Positions 19,401 to 27,873 of a stretch of DNA of 64,000 nt are shown here, piece by piece. A model generated the notes under the pieces. That model saw nothing but the letters and a program-made list of their open reading frames with translations, made no database searches and was not told the DNA's origin. The position numbers and the translations under genes are program-made. The stretch lies in the IMG/VR virus record IMGVR_UViG_3300033997_000136, positions 149,151-213,150 of that record. One strand, given 5' to 3'. The DNA comes from a virus. The number at the start of each line of letters is the position of its first letter. Positions within the stretch are counted from its first letter, which is position 1.

Positions 19401-20104
19401 AATTCAGACAACAAGTCTTGTTGAGTAAACAATGAACGGTATTGAAGTTCAAGATGTTTACGTTGATAACCTGTTAACACCGTGTTTTGGAATGCAACTA
19501 CTTTTTCACCAGAACGACGAATTACATCCAATAAACCAATTGTGTTATGATGACGTTTATCTTCAATAACCTCTGCGGCAAGATCACGTTGTTCTTGGTC
19601 ACTTGCAAGGTATTGTTGATGTTCCATTTGGGTTTTGAAGATGTCATTTAACTGACTGTCAATTTCCATTTGCTGCCAATCCATTTTAGCAGCATCAACA
19701 TCATCCGTACTTTCTGAAAACGATTTTAAACGTTTGCTGATACCCTCCGGTAAAATACTATCTACAGCAGGGAGTAATCGTTTGGTTATTTTCCGAAAAG
19801 CGCGACGGGCTGGCGCAAGCTCCCTCGCTGTCGTATCGTATAGGTCTCGACCAAACTCGATGCCGTCAGAGACTCCGTCGTACGCGACGGAGTAACTTTC
19901 AGGCAATGATTCTTTTACGAGTTTACGACGAAATTCTGGAGACACTACAGTGTCTTTTGCACCCTGTACAGCGCCACGTTTAATTGCTTCTACAGGGTTA
20001 CGGTCTTTCTTTTTACCACCTGAATCTAACTCAGGTAAAAATTCATCACCGCCAAAGTCAAGATCGTCTAGATCAAAACTATCTAAATCGATATCTTTAG
20101 CCAT
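13496..20104 (-). CDS. Giant virion protein, phiKZ gp181-like, tape-measure candidate
   Basis: A 2202-aa protein, the largest in the window. The acidic N-terminus (DLDSFDLDDLDF) is followed by about 700 helical residues, a Pro/Gly linker (about 765-792), and three copies of a helical unit, Y-x-x-L-x-x-x-YG...A.EL..DDA.R.G..AL (about 825, 886 and 990). Two copies of a unit with KGE.P...DIKG.V.D.EGN.VI..ED follow (about 1324 and 1439), then an Arg/Gly/Ala-rich and strongly hydrophobic stretch (about 1695-1790) and an acidic C-terminal part. Size and position beside the virion RNAP beta' gene match phiKZ gp181. Long helices plus a membrane-like segment suit a tape measure or DNA-ejection protein. 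I see no obvious transglycosylase motif. AGGAG precedes the ATG. Confidence 0.75.
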   Translation of the reverse strand: MAKDIDLDSFDLDDLDFGGDEFLPELDSGGKKKDRNPVEAIKRGAVQGAKDTVVSPEFRRKLVKESLPESYSVAYDGVSDGIEFGRDLYDTTARELAPARRAFRKITKRLLPAVDSILPEGISKRLKSFSESTDDVDAAKMDWQQMEIDSQLNDIFKTQMEHQQYLASDQEQRDLAAEVIEDKRHHNTIGLLDVIRRSGEKVVAFQNTVLTGYQRKHLELQYRSLFTQQDLLSEFKDYKVIAKDALASITKNTGLPDFVKMRLGETSAMMLRERIIGDLQQDAAEFLNDYLPNFKKNILKAVGEKAKGFASNVTDVADAIELAGESGVDAKETVGSVAGGFLTQKTGEILAKFIRPLTTGNNSIMGVGADAEYAVKNAPTLIREKLEQLSGKYGDRSIGITTAEDDVDEDGRPIERSIAEKFKRNTGSVANKALGVIADTLLEVAPQMKRVDTVGLSKEKLLEENFTYNALADKAITQIIPGLLTEILHVNERMLTGDDTVKKLQFNFNRDEFTRSDVVKADIMEEILPAEKLKNVRESINALIDQLDPSGTLLSPKARSELGKQFISDMAQGYGFSLDRYLQPDRLDNVAQEYRQEIISAIATRFMDGDKVKKDASVKTLRNKLANDYKRIIEDVPNVQRAAALQTPFYGTSLLKDLGILNEGRDGRSLLNRSAFSDYVIDDKRYAPRPSALVPARQQPLDAVPQQPVNQSQFDLSGLGSRLDSMNMQLSVANQYLEGVEGLSGRVDMSNLWLEEIYTILNGWGKPPPTPPTGPGSGPQSPPPGPDGGPSVMSTLSSQVTTIKDAMTKQFDNLAAFTKEQKALYDELAKDYGHQGALELLADDAMRKGKSALASGVSKVQEYVPTQVKEKVGSVTTQITEKITVYKELVDAYGPKAAAELILDDAKRNGYNALDVIQSKGSQVKDSIGSTLSTWYAKADDKFDLTNKFDSLRKDYALDEKLDSVKGMFNEFKDKLPKFELPDSLKEKEKELQSLISVFGKEHGTAMFVEGIARDTRAGIEDKWSKLTGTFKDEKGDFSVQSSKQNIIELKDELWRKLDDQALTLRDSFDAQYKRISGDDSVSFNQLSDSFVSEIDRVLEELKSQRGKFEDTQIGVRLKELFGVDPNKEASNDEQLVKASLIERIKSQLGEFDAAAKANSIHTSMLQGFESVKSWFDGVRTGEAPVVGTSLGGTTPPTDTLTQALEALREEVTYLKEATAENTQAILAGGVAGVGGALAANESGFVRRNFGAAGELAGKGVGLAKRGTMGLLRFTGKAYAATFKLAGKGALLSAKLGVKAAGAGLSGARNIGLGLLGKSRAVSDIYLKGEQEPVITAKQLKEGEFVDADGKPIHSFDDIKGPVYDKEGNLVIKLEDIEQNRLIAPTGEPIGVKIGQGIRSAAFAYGRFAATGYGALFKAGRSVFTFAKERIFGVVNRPTDVYVKGEETPRLLKILMERGLYRDKVSGDVIKTIRDIKGEVIDNEGNVVISVEDLKKGLIGPDGRKFKALGGFLKSAATKTVGLVKSVYSTAFKAAGTVLGGGFRIGKRAVRGALGLPPEASVEAQFEQQTATGVGKSNDVLNKIYALLNDRIPKPNRIRKGSWQDIFSKRKNEDDEARRKMKDHKGHDKSKSLLGKLGGGLAALFGLGEGKGILGGLGDMFGGGGDGFVPEIDIDMDGRNRGPTTSPTTPQKKPGRIRRAGGALKRGAGSLARGAGSLARGAGGLAAGAGRLALAAAPLAVTAGSALASGAAAAASTGAAAIGAVIASPLLLPGLAVAATAAGGYALWRYFDGKPNGDLHTYRLTQYGIDSTDGDMVRRINSIESTLEDYVYYDKDTGQANLSRLDDDDLNDIIETCGIQPDNAQHVDRFAKWFETRFKPVYLTHLTVLNQIDKSADLDDLDDDLSEEDKKRFFLKVADSTHLKSAYSELTSPFVDMERQTLTKGIGDVQNMEKSLKTSLIGSEKSLANTTPQKQTVKSMTSAPAPLLYPFNRSVPSLNAPQPTPSFTPQTRTLGAATVPPMLMMAPPKETTVPENESMDSVKMVGSTPVNPIPGVGAGSLSAMTLGMNASSMSDSQLQGEIEKEQQRVAMSSVQTQTANTARSNQTTSSMRHIAEILTTQVLLQTSMDRSLRDIRELLLDPEAAAESISKRSGNVSNAAPVPEGQVNKAVQNTVRKTEQMRESAPKSSGPSRPPTTLALDR

Positions 20105-20158
20105 AAAAAGCTCCTGAGGATAGTCTTTGGGTTGTCATAAGAAAAGAGGTATTTCACG

Positions 20159-21847
20159 ATGGCTAGTTCAACGATTACTAAAATCATTGCACCATTGAAT
20201 TTAAAACTACTAAACCTTCGTTCTAAACGAGATGTGCTTCGGATGTTACCTCGCATCACATCGCAAGATATTTACGAGACAGCCAATAGTACCAATTTCC
20301 ACTCTGAGGGTTTATTTTCTACGGAGATATTTGGTCGCGTAGGAGACCCTCGTCGCGATACTCAGTTTGCATGGATTGATTTACGTGCTACTATATTACA
20401 CCCAGCTACGTTTGACCGTGTGGTTCAGGTCAAAGGTTTGTATGGTGAAATCATGGCTGGTAAAGCATATGCCGTGTGGGATGAGAAGGCGAAGGAATTT
20501 GTTGCAAGTGACGAATTAGAAGGCGATACTGGGTATCACTTCTTTATCTCTCATTGGAAAGATATTGTCTTCCCTAAAAGTGAAGACAGTGTGAACACCA
20601 CACCAGGTGAACAAGATTTAACGACTTTACGTAATCAACGTATTGCTGCAATTGACAAATACCGAGACATTGCTCTTATTGACACGATTCCGGTTTTACC
20701 TGCTGGTTTACGCGACATTGAAATCGATGAAGTAGGTCGTGTTAATGAAGGTGAGTTAAACCCAATGTATCGAAGCGTACTTCGGATTGTGAACACAATT
20801 TCTGATTCGTACGATAAGAACAATGCAGCGCTTGATAATGCTCGGATGGTTCTTCAATTAGAAGTGAATGCCATTCACCAATATTGGTTAGACTTGTTGT
20901 TTGGTAAAACAGGTTTCTTACAATCAAAATGGGCAAGTCGTAAAATCGTCAACGGTACACGGAACGTTATCTCTGCAATGAATGCAGTAGTGCACGATTT
21001 AGACGATGAAGAAAGCGTAGGTTCAAATGACACGATTGTAGGTTTATGGCAAGTATCACGCGGATGTTTACCTATCACACGCCCTGCTATTCGTCGTTTC
21101 TTAATTGATGATATTTTCTCATCAGCCGACGGTATGATTCAATTAATCGATAAGAAGACATTGAAGTTAGTGAGTGTGCAACCCACACCACGTGCGTTTG
21201 ATGCATGGACAACAAATACAGGGTTAGAGAAACTTATCAATTCTCAAAGTGTGTTTGAACTTCGTAATCGACCAATACTTGTGGATGACTACTATCTTGC
21301 ATTGGTTTATCGCCCACGTCGTTCTACTGTCTTTAAAGTGTTTCGTGATATCACTACACTCCCTGAAGGGTTTTCTAAAGATGATGTTTACCCTATTACA
21401 CTCATGGAACTTATCTATTTGTGTAACTATCAGAATTGGAACAAAGTAAAAGTGTTTATTACACGGTATCCAATCACAGGTGAGGGTAGTATTTATCCAA
21501 GTAATGTGCGTGTCGCAACAACCACTCGAAGTGAAAAGCGGTATGAGTTGGATGATGATTGGGTGACATATAAGTACCCTGATAGCCCAGCATCTGCGTT
21601 CCCTGACTTTGAAGAAGGGAAGTACATTGATACGACCATGGTACATCCATTCCGTGTAGCGGGACTTGGTGCGGATTTTGACGGTGACCAGACATCCAAT
21701 AACTTCATTTATACACAAGAAGGTATCGATGAAATTAATACGTATCTGAGCACTGCAAACGCATACATTGACCCAGCTGGTGGATTTCGCTCAAGTGTAG
21801 CGACCGATGTACTCGCACTTGTTTTGCGTAACTCAACAACATTGTAG
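20159..21847 (+). CDS. Virion RNA polymerase beta' subunit, N-terminal half (phiKZ gp180-like)
   Basis: A 562-aa protein carrying the RNA polymerase catalytic loop GADFDGDQ at about residues 504-511. The three aspartates D506, D508 and D510 would hold the catalytic magnesium. The canonical Asn before ADFDGD is replaced by Gly. The motif lies near the C-terminus, as expected when beta' is split and the second half is encoded elsewhere; I do not see that half in the window. The gene is divergent from the gp181-like giant and nine bases before the beta gene, the grouping of the phiKZ gp178-gp181 region, which encodes the packaged polymerase. GAGGT lies upstream of the ATG. Confidence 0.85.
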   Translation: MASSTITKIIAPLNLKLLNLRSKRDVLRMLPRITSQDIYETANSTNFHSEGLFSTEIFGRVGDPRRDTQFAWIDLRATILHPATFDRVVQVKGLYGEIMAGKAYAVWDEKAKEFVASDELEGDTGYHFFISHWKDIVFPKSEDSVNTTPGEQDLTTLRNQRIAAIDKYRDIALIDTIPVLPAGLRDIEIDEVGRVNEGELNPMYRSVLRIVNTISDSYDKNNAALDNARMVLQLEVNAIHQYWLDLLFGKTGFLQSKWASRKIVNGTRNVISAMNAVVHDLDDEESVGSNDTIVGLWQVSRGCLPITRPAIRRFLIDDIFSSADGMIQLIDKKTLKLVSVQPTPRAFDAWTTNTGLEKLINSQSVFELRNRPILVDDYYLALVYRPRRSTVFKVFRDITTLPEGFSKDDVYPITLMELIYLCNYQNWNKVKVFITRYPITGEGSIYPSNVRVATTTRSEKRYELDDDWVTYKYPDSPASAFPDFEEGKYIDTTMVHPFRVAGLGADFDGDQTSNNFIYTQEGIDEINTYLSTANAYIDPAGGFRSSVATDVLALVLRNSTTL

Positions 21848-21855
21848 GGTTTTTT

Positions 21856-24800
21856 ATGAAATCATATTTACAGCGAATTGAAGAATTGTTACAAGGCGAT
21901 ATTACCCTTGAAGCAAAATACTTCAAAGAGTTTTACCGTGTGTACGGTATTCGCAATCAAAGCATGTTGATATCACCAAAAGTTTCACCTATCAGTGCGT
22001 TTGAAATGCCTTTGGAATCCGTGGCACACCATTTTAGCTTTGATGATGTGTTGTTAGGTCCTGAGCCAAAAGGCAGTGTGTATTCTACAAATAGTGGTCG
22101 TGTATTGATTGAGCATATCTCTGCACTTCACGACCCTGTTGGAAAACCGCTACCTGCACCAGGTGCAAATGCTGAACGACTGGCACGTGATTATCATCGT
22201 CGAGTAAAAGTGTTTCGTCCAGCGCAAGACTTTGAACGGAGTCTTCGTGATAACAAAACTCTGGTGGTAGAGAACTATGCACTTTTAAACAAGTTGTATC
22301 GTTATCAATTATCCGTGTATAGCAACATCTACAAATGGACAAACATCTTACGTGCTGCTTTCTTTAACCTCGGTAAGAAAGTACCGATGTCAGATAGACA
22401 GCACTATGTGTTTTTAGAGTTACCAGCCATTATTCCAGATATAGTGATGTTAAATCAATCATCTGGTGCCATTACTGCGATTAAGCGGGAGTTCTTAGAA
22501 GTCTTCTCAAAACCAGAAGCGTTAATGATTCTGGAACTTTGGAAATGGATGGGGAAACCTATCAAGCAAAAAGTAGACGGAAAAGAAACGGTTGGTCCTC
22601 GTCCGAGTGTGTTTGATTACATTGCACCTGAGCAGTTAGCAAAGATTAACTTGGTCTGGTTAGACAATGGAAACTGGATACTTTTAAACCTGGGTACATT
22701 TGTTGAATTGTCGAAGATGGACAAAGGTGAAGAGATTGAAGGGAGTAACACCGTTCAACGTCGTTTCCTTCGCATGTTAATCATGTTGATGAGTCAACGT
22801 GTGGATGTCACTGAAACTGCCACTGATATTGAATCAACGATTGACGCGGATGTTGCAAAAGAAGACATCGTTGAGACCAAACATGTTGTTCGTGATGCAC
22901 TCAAATCTATCGAAGCTAACCCGTACGATGATTCCGATTTACCTAATTTGGATATCGTTCAGGATGAACAATTGGTTAGCGTTGATGATGTTAAATCAAA
23001 AGAACAGCAACAAATAGATGAAGAGATTGAAATCCAAAAAGATTTAGATATGCTTCGTCGGTTAAATGAGCGTAAGTTAGCACCACAAGCTCAGACAACT
23101 ATTGTGGATGTTGTTCAACCTCCTAAAACTCCTATTGAACGTTTGAATCGTAAAATAGAAGACAAGGTTGAGAAGGGTGAATTAACTGCAGCAGAATATC
23201 GTCGTGCTAAGAAATTATACGACAACATGCTTGCACTGGACAACCCATTTGGTGATGGAAAGTTACAAGACTTTATTGTTGTTTTTGAAGAGTTGAAACA
23301 GATTACTGAAGAAGAGTCTGTAAAACGTATTAAGAACATTCGTGGTGTTGTTGACAAATCCATGTTAAAAAGCCGTGTAGATGTCTTTGATAAGAAGTAT
23401 GTCACACAAGTCATGGAACGACATATTGCTGCAACGATGCTGTCTGTGCAAGGCGCTGGTCTTATCGCTACTGATTTATCAGTTGAAGAAGTAGTAGATG
23501 TGGGTAACCGTTATAAAACGTTACGCCTTCGTCTTTCACCATTAGAAGGTGAAGGTAGCACTATTGTTGCTCGCATCCCTGTTGTAGACGATGAGGGAAC
23601 GTTCTTAGCCAACGGTACGAAATGGCGGATGAAGAAGCAAAAAGCGGATATCCCTATTCGTAAGACAAGTCCTGTTGAAGTTGCTTTGACAACGTACTAT
23701 GCAAAAGCATTTGTACATCGTTCTGTGAAAAGTGTAGTCAACTATCCAAAGTGGTTAAATCGTCAGATTAACTTACTGGAGATGGCAGACAAAGGTGCGG
23801 TGAAAATAACGCACGTTAAACGGATTAACACGTTTGTAAACGATGTGACGTTACCTCGTATCTACACCACACTTTCTATGTCCTTTAAAGAGTTGACTAT
23901 TGACAAAGACTTACGTTTGTTTGTTGATTATCAACATCGCTTTACAGAGTTTGGTCAGTCGTTTGTCGAGTCTGTTGAGCGAGAAGGGTTTGTGTTTGCT
24001 GGGACACTTAAAGGCAAACCAGTTGTTGTTGACTTTGTAAACATGTTTTACGTCGTTGATAATAATCAATTGCTTGAACTAGGTTCATTTGAAAGTCTTC
24101 TGAAAGTATCGGAACAAAGCGTTCCTACTGAAGTTGCTGAATTTAGTTTGTTCACTCGCCAAGTTCCTGTGGGGATTGTACTGGGGTATCGTTACGGGTT
24201 AATCAATTTACTTGGTTTATTGAATACTCCGTTTCGCCGTGTGTTAAGTGGTCAACAGTTAAACCTTGCTGCAAATGAATTTGCTATTCGCTTTAGCGAT
24301 GAAACCTTAATTGTTTCTCGCGTTGACAAGAAAGCGGAACTTATTCTTGCGGGATTGAATCGCTATCATGCGTCAATTAAACACTACACGTTGGAGTCGT
24401 TTAACAACCCTGATGTGTTTGTTAACGTGCTTGAAGAAAATGGTTTCCGTATTGGTTTTGTTCGGGAACTTGATTTAGCTTTTGACATGTTTGTTGACCC
24501 TGTAAGTGCTGACATTCTGATATCAATGAATGAACCCACTACGTTGGAAGAACTGTTGTTACGTTCGTGTGAATTGTTAACTACAGATGCACATCCTGAC
24601 GAAGTGGATGAATACGCGATGCGTTATCGTGGTTATGAGCGTTTTGCAGGTCATCTGTACAAAGAGTTGGTTTCTGCTACGCGTCAATTCCGCAGTCGTG
24701 GTATTGGTAAAGCAGCAAAACTGAGTATGAACCCAGAAGCGGTTTGGCAGTCTATCATTGGTGACAGTTCTTGTTCACCGATTGAAGAGAGTAATCCGGT

Positions 24801-26205
24801 TCAAAACACAAAAGAGAAGGACATCTTTACGTTTGGTGGTACTGGTGGTCGTTCTACTCGGAGTATGGTGAAACGTACACGTGCGTATCACAAGAACTCA
24901 CCGGGGATTGTATCTGAAGCATCAACAGACAGTGGTAGTGTAGGTGTAAACGCGTACTTGGCTGCTAATGCGTTATTAACCGATGTGACAGGACGTCCTG
25001 ACCAGAGTGCAAATAAGAAACTTGAGAGTAGTAACCTGTTTAGTACAACAGCATTGTTGTCACCTTGTATTGAACACGATGACGCCAAACGAATAGTTTT
25101 CGCTAACATTCAGTATTCACATGCGGTTGCGTGTTCTGGATATGAAGTGTCTCCATTCCGTACAGGAGAGGAGAAAGCGATTGCTCACCGAGTCGGTTCT
25201 TTGTTTGCAGGTGTTGCTGAAGAAGATGGTGTCGTCACTGAAGTAAGTGACCATGCTGTGGTGGTTGAATACAAAGGTGGTAAAAAGAAATCATTTGAAA
25301 TTGGAACACGATTTGGTAATGTGACAGGAACCACTGTACCTCACCGTCTTGTGACTGATTTAAATGTAGGTGATAAAGTAGATATGGGTGATGTAGTGAC
25401 GTTTAACCAAGGGTTCTTTAAACGAGACCGGTTAGACAAACGTCAATGCATGATGATGCCAGGTGTTCTTGCAAAGGTGGCTATTCTTGAAAAGAATAGT
25501 ACATTTGAAGATGCGTGTGTAATCTCTCCACGTCTTGCTGGGTTGTTTAAAACCGAACTCACTGAAATTCGTTATATCACTGTACGTTTTGACCAACAGG
25601 TTAATAACTTAGTTCGTGTGGGTGCACAGGTAGACCTTGAAAGCATCTTATGTACAATTGAAGACGCTGTCACTGCTGATAATGACTTATTTACTGCGGA
25701 TAACATTGATTTGTTAACCACATTAGCAGCGCAAGCTCCTAGTGCAAACGTGAAAGGTCGTGTAGAACATATTGAAGTGCTCTATCACGGTGACGTAGAA
25801 GATATGGGTGAGTCTATTCGTAAGCTGGTTGATGAAAGTGATAAACAGCGTAAACGAAAAGCAAAACAGCTCAATGAACCTATTGTTACAGGTGCTGTAG
25901 ATAGTTCGATTAAAGTAAATAAACAACCTGTTGAGTTAGATACTGCTGTGATAAAGATTTACATCACAAAAGAAATCGACGCAGGGTATGGTGATAAAGG
26001 TGTTTTAGGTAATCAGATGAAAACGATTATCTCTGATGTAATGATAGGCGAACATGTCTCTCAGCGCACAAAAACTCCTATCGACATTTATTTCTCGTAC
26101 TTGTCTATCGCTGCTCGTATCGTGGGGTCACCCGAGTTAATTGGAACCACCATCACATTGTTAAAACTCATGAGTCCACGTGTGGCTGATGCTTATTTTG
26201 AATGA
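21856..26205 (+). CDS. Virion RNA polymerase beta subunit
   Basis: A 1449-aa beta-like subunit. Recognisable core elements are DDEGTFLANGT (about residues 579-589, like the cellular beta TDxGTFxINGT element), MMPGVLAKVAI...TFEDACVIS (about 1204-1224, matching MPWEGYNFEDAIVIS) and AGYGDKGVLGNQ (about 1376-1387, matching the GDKxxGRHGNKG loop). The first 450 or so residues are phage-specific, with an acidic, probably disordered linker at about 325-440. Both halves of beta are in one polypeptide, whereas phiKZ is described with separate beta proteins. It starts nine bases after beta' (AGGG upstream) and is followed eight bases later by virion-type genes, which fits packaging of this enzyme in the head. 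Confidence 0.85.
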   Translation: MKSYLQRIEELLQGDITLEAKYFKEFYRVYGIRNQSMLISPKVSPISAFEMPLESVAHHFSFDDVLLGPEPKGSVYSTNSGRVLIEHISALHDPVGKPLPAPGANAERLARDYHRRVKVFRPAQDFERSLRDNKTLVVENYALLNKLYRYQLSVYSNIYKWTNILRAAFFNLGKKVPMSDRQHYVFLELPAIIPDIVMLNQSSGAITAIKREFLEVFSKPEALMILELWKWMGKPIKQKVDGKETVGPRPSVFDYIAPEQLAKINLVWLDNGNWILLNLGTFVELSKMDKGEEIEGSNTVQRRFLRMLIMLMSQRVDVTETATDIESTIDADVAKEDIVETKHVVRDALKSIEANPYDDSDLPNLDIVQDEQLVSVDDVKSKEQQQIDEEIEIQKDLDMLRRLNERKLAPQAQTTIVDVVQPPKTPIERLNRKIEDKVEKGELTAAEYRRAKKLYDNMLALDNPFGDGKLQDFIVVFEELKQITEEESVKRIKNIRGVVDKSMLKSRVDVFDKKYVTQVMERHIAATMLSVQGAGLIATDLSVEEVVDVGNRYKTLRLRLSPLEGEGSTIVARIPVVDDEGTFLANGTKWRMKKQKADIPIRKTSPVEVALTTYYAKAFVHRSVKSVVNYPKWLNRQINLLEMADKGAVKITHVKRINTFVNDVTLPRIYTTLSMSFKELTIDKDLRLFVDYQHRFTEFGQSFVESVEREGFVFAGTLKGKPVVVDFVNMFYVVDNNQLLELGSFESLLKVSEQSVPTEVAEFSLFTRQVPVGIVLGYRYGLINLLGLLNTPFRRVLSGQQLNLAANEFAIRFSDETLIVSRVDKKAELILAGLNRYHASIKHYTLESFNNPDVFVNVLEENGFRIGFVRELDLAFDMFVDPVSADILISMNEPTTLEELLLRSCELLTTDAHPDEVDEYAMRYRGYERFAGHLYKELVSATRQFRSRGIGKAAKLSMNPEAVWQSIIGDSSCSPIEESNPVQNTKEKDIFTFGGTGGRSTRSMVKRTRAYHKNSPGIVSEASTDSGSVGVNAYLAANALLTDVTGRPDQSANKKLESSNLFSTTALLSPCIEHDDAKRIVFANIQYSHAVACSGYEVSPFRTGEEKAIAHRVGSLFAGVAEEDGVVTEVSDHAVVVEYKGGKKKSFEIGTRFGNVTGTTVPHRLVTDLNVGDKVDMGDVVTFNQGFFKRDRLDKRQCMMMPGVLAKVAILEKNSTFEDACVISPRLAGLFKTELTEIRYITVRFDQQVNNLVRVGAQVDLESILCTIEDAVTADNDLFTADNIDLLTTLAAQAPSANVKGRVEHIEVLYHGDVEDMGESIRKLVDESDKQRKRKAKQLNEPIVTGAVDSSIKVNKQPVELDTAVIKIYITKEIDAGYGDKGVLGNQMKTIISDVMIGEHVSQRTKTPIDIYFSYLSIAARIVGSPELIGTTITLLKLMSPRVADAYFE

Positions 26206-26213
26206 GGGAAAGT

Positions 26214-27860
26214 ATGATTACGCAACAAGCAATTGAAGCTGTACAAAATGCTGCGGACAACTTACTGGGGGCAGGCTTTAAAGCCTGCCCCATCGTAGGA
26301 ACTCCGTTGGCTGATTTAGTCTCACGTAGCCAAAACGTTGCGACGGTGGGGACGTCTATTCCATTAGAACGTTTAGTGGAAGCCACATCTATTCCGCTTT
26401 CAGAAGGTGGTCCATCAGCACACGATGTGTTCATGGAGAAGACGGTTGAAGTTGCCGGTAAAGTCGTTACCAATTCATTTGAGTTGACTCGTAATGTCAT
26501 CACTCCTCTGGTAAAACAGTTGATTGAAAACTACGAAGCAACGTTAGGTGGTTTGGTGTATGATGTATTGCCACCGGCACGCATTTTACCTAATATCTGG
26601 AGCAGCATTTGGAGCAGCACACTGTTAGCAGAAATGGTAGCGAAGTTCAAAGACGTTCCATTGGAACTTCGTCCATTTGGTGTGAAGATGCCTGAAATGA
26701 CAGCAAGTCAAATCAGAGCCATGTTAAAGACACGCATTTCACTTTTGGATGCGTCTATTGAAAAGTGGTTCGATGACTTACCTGAAGACTTTGTTCACGA
26801 AACATGGACTCAGGTGTTTGTTTATCAAAACATTGCTATTGGTCGTCGTACGAACTCAAAGTTCTCTTTGGATTCGACTACATTAAATCGTGATTCTATC
26901 TTGTTGGTGTATTTCATCAGTAAAGGTATGGAACAGGCGTTACCAGATGGTTTGAATGTAAGTCTCGATGCACTTCGCAAAGAACTGGTTCATTTACAAA
27001 ACCAAGCTGCTCGCGCTGTGGCTCAGGAATTAGCATTCCGTGAAACCATTCAACGTTCGAATCTACTGGTTGCTTATGTGAATAAGACACCAAACAAAGA
27101 CGGTTCAACGACGTACGATGTTGTGGTTAATAACGATGTCTATCTGAAGTTCTTAAGCGACCCTATGGGTAGTGCGGAAGCTATTTTGGGTAGTGCAGCA
27201 TCAGGTGATGGTGTGTACATGTATTCTGCTTTGTTGGAAAACAAAGTGAAGTACGAAAACTTCTGGGCGAAAGCTTTAGGTGTGCATAATCAAAAGATTG
27301 CAGCGAACCGTTTCACGTTCCAACGCGATTCCTTGCGTTTAACGTTTAACCGTTACATCAACAGTCAAGATGAAGCGAATCTTCCAGCGGTACGTGCTTA
27401 TTTGCATGAGCGTGCAGCAAGCTTCATCAATAAACTGGAACCACGTGATGTTGTTGACCCAGTTGTCTGTATCCGCGATTTAGTGTGCTGTATTTTGTTT
27501 GCAGATAGCAACGCAGGTCAATTCTACAAATCGTTTGACCAGGTGGAGCTTGAAAATCCAAACATCAACACGCGTGAATGTGCGCTTTACGCAACGATTG
27601 ATTTAGTGAGTCGTTGGTTAGCCTCACAAATCCTTCGCAAGTCAGCCAGTGAGAAAACTGAAGTCCCTGAAGACGGACGTTACCTTACTGTGTGTACGTT
27701 GTCGAATGCGATTACGTTGGGTGTGAAGATTATTCAGTCTATTGCAGGCAATGAAATCAGTGACAGTACCGGTGGTAAGTTTGTTGACACAGACGAGCTA
27801 CGTGTTACGTTTACTGCAAAACTGAACAGTTATGTTCACGTTGAGCACAGCACCAAGTAA
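26214..27860 (+). CDS. Probable virion structural protein (phiKZ gp177-like position)
   Basis: A 548-aa protein, mostly helical, without signal peptide or catalytic motif. It starts at the ATG at 26214, eight bases after the beta subunit stop, with GAGGGAA as SD. It sits between the virion RNAP and the prohead protease, where phiKZ-group phages carry head-associated virion proteins, so a capsid or ejected-protein role is likely by position only. Segments such as ILPNIWSSIWSSTLLAEM and the cysteine-containing VVCIRDLVCCILF may form buried helices. Confidence 0.6.
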   Translation: MITQQAIEAVQNAADNLLGAGFKACPIVGTPLADLVSRSQNVATVGTSIPLERLVEATSIPLSEGGPSAHDVFMEKTVEVAGKVVTNSFELTRNVITPLVKQLIENYEATLGGLVYDVLPPARILPNIWSSIWSSTLLAEMVAKFKDVPLELRPFGVKMPEMTASQIRAMLKTRISLLDASIEKWFDDLPEDFVHETWTQVFVYQNIAIGRRTNSKFSLDSTTLNRDSILLVYFISKGMEQALPDGLNVSLDALRKELVHLQNQAARAVAQELAFRETIQRSNLLVAYVNKTPNKDGSTTYDVVVNNDVYLKFLSDPMGSAEAILGSAASGDGVYMYSALLENKVKYENFWAKALGVHNQKIAANRFTFQRDSLRLTFNRYINSQDEANLPAVRAYLHERAASFINKLEPRDVVDPVVCIRDLVCCILFADSNAGQFYKSFDQVELENPNINTRECALYATIDLVSRWLASQILRKSASEKTEVPEDGRYLTVCTLSNAITLGVKIIQSIAGNEISDSTGGKFVDTDELRVTFTAKLNSYVHVEHSTK

Positions 27861-27873
27861 GTAAGGAACAAGT

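Noticed and set aside
21224-21718. 164-codon minus-strand frame
   Set aside because: Opposite the conserved RNAP beta' catalytic region, which is clearly the coding strand.
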